18,096 bases of DNA from Gammaproteobacteria bacterium (lineage in GTDB: Bacteria > Pseudomonadota > Gammaproteobacteria > BMS3Bbin11): assembly GCA_030597275.1 (NCBI GenBank), contig JAUVSB010000005.1, positions 1 through 18,096 on the forward strand, written 5' to 3'. This document shows positions 13,355 to 18,096 of this stretch, piece by piece. The notes under the pieces were generated by a model. The model was not told where the DNA came from and ran no database searches. It saw only the letters and a program-made list of their open reading frames with translations. The translations under genes were made by a program, and so were the position numbers. Numbering within the stretch: position 1 is the first letter of the stretch; each line of letters opens with the position of its first letter.

Positions 13355-14668
13355 TCAGGAGCTGAGCTTTTGTTGCCAGTTTTTTGTACGATGGAGGCAG
13401 TCGCTGATATCAATTTTTGTCAGCTGGTGGTTTTCTACCAGTTGTTCACCTGCCACCCAGACATCTGAAACCTGTTGACGGCTGGCCGCATAGACGACCT
13501 GGGATATTGGTTCATAGACCGGCTGACAGGAGGCGTGCGAGAGATCTATCGCGGTCATGTCAGCCCATTTTCCTGCTTCCAGTGAGCCGGTAACATCAGC
13601 CAGGCCGAGGGCTTTGGCTCCGCCCAGGGTGGCCATTTCCAGAGCCTGGTGGGCAGGCAGGCTTTGCGGGTCATTTGAAACCGCTTTAGCCAGTAGAGCT
13701 GCACTGCGCATCTCATCCATCATATCAAGGTCGTTGTTACTTGCCGCACCATCGGTACCGATGCCGAGATTGATGCCTTTCTCCAGCAACTTGTTGACCG
13801 GGCAAAAGCCACTGGCCAGCTTCATGTTGGATTGCGGGCAGTGCACTGCGCTGACGCCATATTCTGCCAACAGTTCAATTTCATCGTCCAGTATATGTGT
13901 CAGATGCACAGCCACCAGGTTGGGCCCAAGTAGATTAAGATCCTGCATACGGGCGATAGGCCGTTTACCGTAATTTTTGATGGAATGATCAATTTCCTGT
14001 TCCGTTTCATGCACATGAATATGGACTGGCAGGTCAAGTTCATCTGACAACATACGAACTTTATCCAGTGGTTCATTTGATACGGTATAGGGTGCGTGTG
14101 GTGCCAGCGCAGCAGTGACCAGCTCAACATGGCGCAGTTCATCAAACAGGGCCATGCCCTTGTCGAGGTATTCATCAGCATTCGCTGCCCAGGCTGTCGG
14201 GAAATCGAGCACAATCAGACCCGTAACCGCACGCATGCCGAGGCGGTCAGCAGTACGGGCCATGACATCAGGGAAATAATACATATCATTGAAACAGGTT
14301 GTGCCGCTTAGCAGCATTTCTGCTATCGCCAGCTCAACACCGTCCTCAATAAACTTCTGGTCGACCCATTTTTGCTCCGCCGGCCAGATAAAGTTATTCA
14401 GCCAGTCCATCAGTGCTTTGTCATCAGCGATTCCGCGCATCAGGCTCATTGCCGCGTGGGTATGCGCGTTGATCAAACCGGGAATCAGGGCATGATTTTC
14501 CAGCTTGATGTGTTTTGTAGCCTGATAGCGGCTACTAATAGCATCCGTTGGCAGGATGTCGATGATGCGACTCTGGTTGATGACTATACTGTGATTCTCG
14601 AGGCAGACCTCTCTGGGTACGACAGGAATCAGCCATTTTGGAGAAAGAATAAGATCAACGGTATCCAT
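13355..14668 (-). CDS. mtaD: 5'-methylthioadenosine / S-adenosylhomocysteine deaminase (TRZ/ATZ amidohydrolase)
   Basis: A 437-residue metal-dependent amidohydrolase of the cyclic adenosine/guanine deaminase group. Metal and catalytic residues are visible: His69 and His71 (INAHTHAAMSLMRG), His216/His218 and Glu221 (HIHVHETEQE), His258 region (VAVHLTHIL), His277 (HCPQSNMKLASG) and Asp306 (GTDGAASNNDLDMM). The family deaminates methylthioadenosine, S-adenosylhomocysteine or related purine nucleosides. That fits next to ubiG, whose SAM-dependent reaction releases S-adenosylhomocysteine. The exact substrate cannot be settled from sequence. It is the first gene of the leftward operon; a tandem heptamer array lies about 85-125 bases upstream of the ATG. 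Family secure, substrate moderately so. Confidence 0.88.
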   Translation of the reverse strand: MDTVDLILSPKWLIPVVPREVCLENHSIVINQSRIIDILPTDAISSRYQATKHIKLENHALIPGLINAHTHAAMSLMRGIADDKALMDWLNNFIWPAEQKWVDQKFIEDGVELAIAEMLLSGTTCFNDMYYFPDVMARTADRLGMRAVTGLIVLDFPTAWAANADEYLDKGMALFDELRHVELVTAALAPHAPYTVSNEPLDKVRMLSDELDLPVHIHVHETEQEIDHSIKNYGKRPIARMQDLNLLGPNLVAVHLTHILDDEIELLAEYGVSAVHCPQSNMKLASGFCPVNKLLEKGINLGIGTDGAASNNDLDMMDEMRSAALLAKAVSNDPQSLPAHQALEMATLGGAKALGLADVTGSLEAGKWADMTAIDLSHASCQPVYEPISQVVYAASRQQVSDVWVAGEQLVENHQLTKIDISDCLHRTKNWQQKLSS

Positions 14669-14750
14669 ATATTCTAGAGCTATTATTTATTGGGAAGCTG
14701 AGAGTACCTTTGATGGGGGGAACAGGCAAGGAAGGCTGACAAAATCAGCG

Positions 14751-14834
14751 TTTTATGTTTTAAGACGAAAGACGAAAGACGAAAGACAAACCCATTATTC
14801 TTTTTCCTTTTTTCTTAGTCCTTTGTCCTTAGTC
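14751..14834. repeat. Mixed heptamer arrays between the glycerate kinase and mtaD genes
   Basis: Six consecutive 7-base units run without a break: TTTTATG, TTTTAAG, ACGAAAG three times, ACAAACC (14751-14792). Twenty-one bases later an opposite-looking array reads CTTAGTC, CTTTGTC, CTTAGTC (14814-14834). On the minus strand the second array (GACTAAG/GACAAAG) can pair with the TTTCGTC units, nine of ten positions including a G-U, so the end of the kinase mRNA may fold. Two heptamer types are phased together in one array. A separate GCTGA-CAAAA-TCAGC hairpin lies at 14735-14749. Confidence 0.7.
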
Positions 14835-15720
14835 TGGTTTTAACGATCTTCCTGTTTTCATCCAGCTGAAACAGATAATCTACTTTTTCGGGCAGTGTTT
14901 CCAGTAAATCTTCCGTGATACGTTGGTAGTATTGAATGAATCGCTTAATACTATTGTTATCCATGATCTTGCTGTTGGCCGTACCTGGCGCCGATTTTGT
15001 AAAGGCGTCCCTGAGCTTATTCTCCTGTTCCAGGCGCCACTGGTAAACACAGTCAAAGGAAGGGGCTTTCAGCATGATCCAGGAATCAATCAGACTGAAT
15101 AGTTCTGGATAAACATCACGCAATTGCTGATTGACGTATCTTCGCCATATCCCATCCGGGTCTTCTTCTTTTTCCAGTTCATTGACTGGTTGCAGAAGGG
15201 CATCTTCAGGTTGGGCTTCAGCCCCAAGACACCAACCTTCCAGAATGATGATGTCATTTTTTGAAGAGACAGCTTCAATATCTTTATCAGGCACCCTGTC
15301 ATCTACGTTTTTGTCAAAACGTGGAACAAATAGGGTCATCTCTTCATCACAGAGGCTGTGAATGACTTCCTGTGCCAGTTTTACATCATGAGTGCCGGGA
15401 ACCCCGCGTGTGGCCAATAGAGGGTGAACGGTACTGGCCAATGTAAGCCGTTGCTGCCGGGTAAAATAAAAATCATCGATGGATAATGCAATGGCATTTA
15501 GTTGATATTTTTCTTTAAACAGGAATACAAGCAAGTCAGCCAGCGTACTTTTACCTGAGCCTTGGGCACCATTGATGCCAACGATGTATGTCTTACTGTG
15601 TTTTTGCTGTTTCTTAACGATGTTTTCAGCCAGTGGAAAAAACCACTGCCGGGCTTCAGCGATGTAAGATTCCGGCAGCTGATGTTGTGATATGAAATTA
15701 CTTAAATTTAAATTCGGCAT
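14815..15720 (-). CDS. D-glycerate 3-kinase-like P-loop kinase
   Basis: A 301-residue cytosolic P-loop kinase of the plant/yeast GLYK (Tda10) type. The Walker A loop is GAQGSGKS (residues 51-58) in IVGINGAQGSGKSTLADLL. Other marks are ALSIDDFYFTRQQR, the HPLLATRGVPGTHDV stretch and the Walker B-like DIIILEGWCLGAEA. MLKAPSFDCVYQWRLEQE, FIQYYQRITE and a closing LPEKVDYLFQLDENR are also family-like. The family phosphorylates glycerate to 3-phosphoglycerate; some members act on other substrates. The last six codons and the stop lie inside a heptamer repeat (peptide RLRTKD), so the natural C-terminus may have been replaced by repeat DNA. It is bordered by heptamer repeats on both sides and is divergent from the amidotransferase gene. 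No clear ribosome site precedes the ATG. Family call secure, substrate inferred. Confidence 0.87.
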   Translation of the reverse strand: MPNLNLSNFISQHQLPESYIAEARQWFFPLAENIVKKQQKHSKTYIVGINGAQGSGKSTLADLLVFLFKEKYQLNAIALSIDDFYFTRQQRLTLASTVHPLLATRGVPGTHDVKLAQEVIHSLCDEEMTLFVPRFDKNVDDRVPDKDIEAVSSKNDIIILEGWCLGAEAQPEDALLQPVNELEKEEDPDGIWRRYVNQQLRDVYPELFSLIDSWIMLKAPSFDCVYQWRLEQENKLRDAFTKSAPGTANSKIMDNNSIKRFIQYYQRITEDLLETLPEKVDYLFQLDENRKIVKTRLRTKD

Positions 15721-15784
15721 ACGGGTAAAGACTGTTATAAAATTTGTAATGATTAGAAACTTAAAGGCCTCTGTTGTAAATAGA

Positions 15785-15805
15785 CTTTGACCTTAAAACT
15801 TAAAA
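15785..15805. repeat. Tandem heptamer repeat before the amidotransferase start
   Basis: CTTTGAC, CTTAAAA and CTTAAAA follow one another, ending eight bases before the ATG at 15814. The CTTAAAA unit is identical to that before the SDR, and CTTTGAC resembles the CTTTGTC units in the kinase 3' end. In both leaders the repeat occupies the place of a Shine-Dalgarno sequence. Confidence 0.65.
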
Positions 15806-15813
15806 CCATAATT

Positions 15814-16512
15814 ATGCGATTTCATCTACTACAACATGTCAGCTTTGAAGGCCCAGCGGCAATAGAAGGCTGGCTCAAGAATAATCATCATAGCTTAACA
15901 ACGACAAAATTATTCCAGAGTGACCCTTTACCCGCACAGGATGATTTTGATGTGCTTATTATCATGGGCGGGCCTATGGGGGTAGATGACGTCGAGCAAT
16001 ACCCATGGCTGATTGAGGAACGGAAGTTCATTCAAAAGTCCATACAGAATGACAAAACTATTTTAGGTATATGTTTGGGTGCACAATTGATTGCCCGTGC
16101 CTGTGATGCCAGGGTATTTAAAAATAAATACCGTGAAATTGGCTGGTTTGATATTTCTGTAAATAGTGAGAACTTGCCTACAATTTTAAAAGATGTTTTT
16201 CCAGAAAAAATAGAAGTTTTTCACTGGCATGGTGATACCTTTGAAATACCTGAGAGCGCTGTACATTTTGCTTCCAGTGAAGCCTGTAACAACCAGGGTT
16301 TCATCTTGAACGGCAGGGTGATTGGCTTACAGTTCCATAGTGAAACAACGGAAAGTGCTGCTGATTTACTTGTGGATAATTGCAGAGATGAGCTAGACGG
16401 TTCAGTTTTTGTACAATCAGAAGAAGAGATCAAGGTAGAGTCAGAAAAGTATAATTCGATAAACCAGGTGTTGTTCGATTTACTGGAAAACATTGTCGAG
16501 CTTAATCGATAA
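15814..16512 (+). CDS. Class I glutamine amidotransferase-like protein
   Basis: A 232-residue protein of the GMP-synthase-type class I glutamine amidotransferase fold. The catalytic triad is visible: Cys87 in the nucleophile elbow GICLGAQLIA, His175 and Glu177 in GLQFHSETTE. The oxyanion-side loop is IMGGPMGVDD, and FHWHGDTFEIP and REIGW are typical of the stand-alone 'GMP synthase (glutamine-hydrolysing) domain' group. Such proteins hydrolyse glutamine or gamma-glutamyl compounds; no synthetase partner is encoded nearby, so the substrate is unknown. The ATG at 15814 is preferred over an upstream TTG at 15787 because family members start at MRFHLLQH-like sequence and the TTG would translate the repeat. 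The 3' end overlaps the convergent GGDEF fragment by 11 bases. Confidence 0.87.
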   Translation: MRFHLLQHVSFEGPAAIEGWLKNNHHSLTTTKLFQSDPLPAQDDFDVLIIMGGPMGVDDVEQYPWLIEERKFIQKSIQNDKTILGICLGAQLIARACDARVFKNKYREIGWFDISVNSENLPTILKDVFPEKIEVFHWHGDTFEIPESAVHFASSEACNNQGFILNGRVIGLQFHSETTESAADLLVDNCRDELDGSVFVQSEEEIKVESEKYNSINQVLFDLLENIVELNR

Positions 16513-16762
16513 CACAGCCAACGGTAACTACACAATTTCGCCCCGCCTTTTTGGCTTGATACAGGGCCTGGTCTGCACCTTTGAAAAGCTTTTCAAGACT
16601 GGTCGAACATACAGCGACGCCAAAACTTGCTGTGATTGAAAAACCTTCACCATTAAAGGTGATTTTTGTTCCTTCAATTACCTTACGCAGCTTTTCAGCC
16701 AGCTGTTCGGCATCCTGTTGAGAAGTGACCTGAAATAATATGCCAAATTCCTCTATGACCAC
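16502..16762 (-). pseudogene. 3' fragment of a GGDEF (diguanylate cyclase) gene
   Basis: The minus-strand frame encodes the C-terminal half of a GGDEF domain: EEFGILFQV (the end of the GG[D/E]EF active-site loop), then DAEQLAEKLRKVIE, ITASFGVAVCS, SLEKLFKGADQALYQAKKAGRN and a short tail. The two glycines of the loop are replaced by Val-Ile, and everything upstream (sensor, first half of the catalytic domain) is gone. The frame closes with TAA at 16792-16790. Homology breaks at about 16755, where a fragment of a different gene begins on the other strand. It cannot be an active cyclase. Recognition of the remaining half is secure. Confidence 0.8.
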
Positions 16763-17042
16763 AATTTCGCAGGGTGCAGATTTGTTGATTTATGACACAG
16801 CGGTTATGGAGGCGAATGGTTTATCAAACAATCCTCTTTTCCATGTATTACACACGCAACCCTCATTGATTGCAGGTGTAGCGAGAGATGCGGAGGTAAA
16901 GACATTGGTATTGTCACATTTGACACCAGTTACTAGCCCGCGTCTGGATGCAGTGGAAGCTACCATTGAAGGTCTTGGTTTTGAAGGTGAAATAAAAGCC
17001 GCAAAAGACCTTAAAGTTTTTAACCTGGGTGAGGATGACTGA
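16755..17042 (+). pseudogene. 3' fragment of a metallo-beta-lactamase-fold hydrolase gene
   Basis: The plus-strand frame encodes the C-terminal part of an MBL-fold hydrolase: GADLLIYDTAVM, then NPLFHVLHTQPSLIAGVARDAEVKTLVLSHLTPVTSPRLDAVEATI, with the last metal-binding His in LSHLTP. It ends in KDLKVFNLGEDD. The N-terminal half with the HxHxDH motif is absent. The frame is open upstream to about 16740 but resembles the family only from about 16764. The fragment starts where the opposing GGDEF fragment ends, so both genes were cut at one junction. A proper intrinsic terminator still follows, showing the 3' end is original. Confidence 0.78.
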
Positions 17043-17068
17043 ACCACCAGGATTTGCTGTCTGATAGG

Positions 17069-17095
17069 ATCCCGCCGATGTGCGGGATTTTTTTT
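17069..17095 (+). terminator. Rho-independent terminator after the MBL fragment
   Basis: ATCCCGC (17069-17075) pairs perfectly with GCGGGAT (17082-17088) around a six-base loop and runs straight into eight T (17088-17095). This is the clearest intrinsic terminator in the window. It isolates the gene scar from the DUF971-MoaD gene. Confidence 0.88.
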
Positions 17096-17183
17096 CGAAA
17101 AGTCCCGATGTCATTCAGGTTATTGAGTATCTCATTGTCGCAGATGTTAGAATGCTGGCTGTGTCAGAAGTCTTGGTCGATAA

Positions 17184-17816
17184 ATGAGTCAACAGGATAA
17201 TCAAACCGCAGAAATGCCGACCGGCATTAAGCTGCATAAAGTTTCTCGTTATCTGGAGGTCAGTTATGCCAGTGGAGAAAGCTTTAACTTGCCCTTTGAA
17301 TACCTGCGGGCATTTTCACTTGCTGCTGAAGAGAAAGTCGGCCGCCAGATAAGTGGCGAAACTCCTGACAAACCAGATGTAAATATCAGCGCCATCAACC
17401 CTGTCGGTAGCTACGCCATACAGATTTTATTCGATGATGGATATGAAACGGGAATTTATTCCTGGGCTCGACTCTATGATATGGCACTAAATGTTAAGCA
17501 TGATTGGCAAGATCGTGATCAAACAGCTACGCAGGAACATGAAAAAGTGCAGGACGAGCGAACTATAACACTCCTGTATTTTGCAGCTCTGGCAGAACGG
17601 CTGGGACTGGAGAGCGAGACGATTACCCTGGCAGAAGAGATCAAAACCATTGACGATCTTATTCCATGGCTAATGACTCGCCGTGGCGAATGGGCAAGGG
17701 CATTAGCTGGCACCCTTAAGATCACCGTGCATCGACGCTTTGTTGGTATGGCGGATTTGATTCGCGACGGCGATGAAATAGCGCTGGTCCTGGTCGCTGA
17801 AGAAAATATACCCTAA
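17184..17816 (+). CDS. DUF971 - MoaD-like fusion protein lacking terminal Gly-Gly
   Basis: A 210-residue two-domain protein. Residues about 13-100 form a DUF971 domain (also called the gamma-butyrobetaine hydroxylase N-terminal-like domain): IKLHKVSRYLEVSYASGESF, LPFEYLRAFS, NPVGSYAIQILFDDGYETGIYSW. A polar linker (104-125) leads to a MoaD/ThiS beta-grasp domain (126-204): TLLYFAALAERLGL, WARALAGTLKITVHRRF, IRDGDEIALV. MoaD normally ends in Gly-Gly, the site of adenylation and thiocarboxylation; this protein ends AEENIP, and neither other frame restores Gly-Gly. It can therefore hardly donate sulfur as MoaD does and may serve as a binding or scaffold domain. The start has no clear ribosome site. 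Domain calls are good, function unknown. Confidence 0.85.
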   Translation: MSQQDNQTAEMPTGIKLHKVSRYLEVSYASGESFNLPFEYLRAFSLAAEEKVGRQISGETPDKPDVNISAINPVGSYAIQILFDDGYETGIYSWARLYDMALNVKHDWQDRDQTATQEHEKVQDERTITLLYFAALAERLGLESETITLAEEIKTIDDLIPWLMTRRGEWARALAGTLKITVHRRFVGMADLIRDGDEIALVLVAEENIP

Positions 17817-17825
17817 GGAATAAAA

Positions 17826-17876
17826 ATGGAAATTAAAGAACCGATCAACTTCTCACACACTACCGGTAAGGCCTGA
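17826..17876 (+). CDS. Possible 16-residue leader ORF
   Basis: An ATG with AAGGA seven bases upstream opens a frame of 16 codons (MEIKEPINFSHTTGKA). Its TGA overlaps the ATG of the FMN reductase-like gene (TGATG). The good ribosome site and stop/start overlap suggest translation coupled to the next gene. The peptide is not recognised and could be a leader or the remnant of a lost gene. Confidence 0.3.
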   Translation: MEIKEPINFSHTTGKA

Positions 17877-18096
17877 TGAAAATAGCAATTATTAGCGGCA
17901 GTCACCGCAACAATTCCCAGAGTGAAAAGGTTTCTCGATACATTGAAAGTACATTGTCTGCAAAAGACCTATGCAGTGAAACCTGGTTATATAACCTGGC
18001 AGGCAATCCTCTGCCTCTTTGGGAAGAGGCTATCTGGGATAAAGAACCTGCCTGGGAAGAACTTCTTAACCCCATTCGTCAGCAGCTGCAGTCCTG
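17876..18096 (+). CDS. NADPH-dependent FMN reductase-like flavoprotein, 3' end cut by window edge
   Basis: An ATG at 17876 opens a frame of 73 codons plus two bases, without a stop, to the right edge. The N-terminus MKIAIISGSHRNNSQSEKV is the FMN phosphate-binding start of the NADPH-dependent FMN reductase / ArsH-like flavodoxin fold (strand, then the GSxRxxS loop). It is followed by LYNLAGNPLPLWEE, equivalent to the D-L-x-x-LP-x-x segment of the family. Such enzymes use FMN and NAD(P)H to reduce quinones, chromate or flavins; the substrate cannot be told from this part. It probably shares a transcript with the DUF971-MoaD gene 59 bases upstream. No own ribosome site is evident beyond the coupling to the small ORF. 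Confidence 0.82.
   Translation, partial: MKIAIISGSHRNNSQSEKVSRYIESTLSAKDLCSETWLYNLAGNPLPLWEEAIWDKEPAWEELLNPIRQQLQS

Noticed and set aside
13557..13973. Plus-strand open frame of 138 codons
   Set aside because: It lies antisense to mtaD, whose zinc-binding and catalytic motifs are intact there; the translated frame is rich in Ser/Arg/Pro with no recognisable domain.
14751..14834. Heptamer arrays considered as a CRISPR array
   Set aside because: Units are 7 bases and directly adjacent, without 30-40 base spacers or long repeats, and no cas genes are present.
15787..15813. TTG at 15787 as start of the amidotransferase
   Set aside because: The added residues are encoded by CTTAAAA repeats and are not part of the family; ATG at 15814 fits the conserved start.
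16502..17042. GGDEF and MBL fragments as two short intact genes
   Set aside because: Each matches only the C-terminal half of its family, lacks essential motifs and ends at the same junction.
17790..17850. Frameshift hiding a Gly-Gly end of the MoaD-like domain
   Set aside because: Both other frames were read through the end of the gene; neither encodes Gly-Gly before a stop.

Overview
The window looks like chromosomal DNA from a free-living gammaproteobacterium of moderate GC content. The closest cues are the gene order ubiG - MupP-like phosphatase - SDR, which is typical of Pseudomonas and its relatives, a PA2779/PA2778-type pair, an OxyR with the classical redox cysteines, and a rubrerythrin / Fe-S protein / DUF3501 set common in sulfur- and metal-oxidising Gammaproteobacteria. 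There are no RNA genes, phage genes, CRISPR arrays or intact insertion sequences. Small repeats and gene debris lie between otherwise housekeeping genes.

Left part (1-4260): the 3' part of purT (purine synthesis) runs in from the left edge. Then come leftward genes for exported proteins: a SYLF/Ysc84 lipid-binding protein, a PA2779-like membrane protein directly followed by a PA2778-like lipoprotein cysteine peptidase with TPRs, and an unrecognised periplasmic protein. A remnant of an IS transposase lies between the last two transcription units.

Peroxide-defence block (4361-7947): oxyR is followed by a rubrerythrin, a heterodisulfide-reductase-like Fe-S protein and a DUF3501 protein. The promoter before rubrerythrin carries four half-sites spaced exactly like an OxyR tetramer site and abutting a good -35 box. 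A matching half-operator lies upstream of oxyR. The three genes therefore read as an OxyR-controlled peroxide-reduction unit. A 518-residue protein with a C-terminal PilZ-like domain follows on its own promoter.

Leftward operon (9674-14668): mtaD, ubiG, a MupP/Gph-type phosphatase, rmuC and a YciK-like SDR. It combines nucleoside/methylthioadenosine salvage, ubiquinone synthesis, probable cell-wall sugar recycling and DNA maintenance. The SDR has lost the catalytic lysine and other active-site residues. A REP-like inverted pair lies between ubiG and the phosphatase. Runs of 7-bp repeats occur at both ends of this operon and on both sides of the next gene, a D-glycerate kinase.

Right part (15785-18096): a class I glutamine amidotransferase, then a scar where the 3' halves of a GGDEF gene and a metallo-beta-lactamase-fold gene meet head to head, then a clear terminator. 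After it come an unusual fusion of DUF971 with a MoaD-like domain that lacks the terminal Gly-Gly, and the start of an NADPH-dependent FMN reductase-like gene cut by the right edge.

The observations most worth following are the OxyR operator with its Fe-S/DUF3501 module, the mixed heptamer repeats placed in 5' leaders, the DUF971-MoaD fusion without Gly-Gly, the degenerate SDR and the head-to-head junction.
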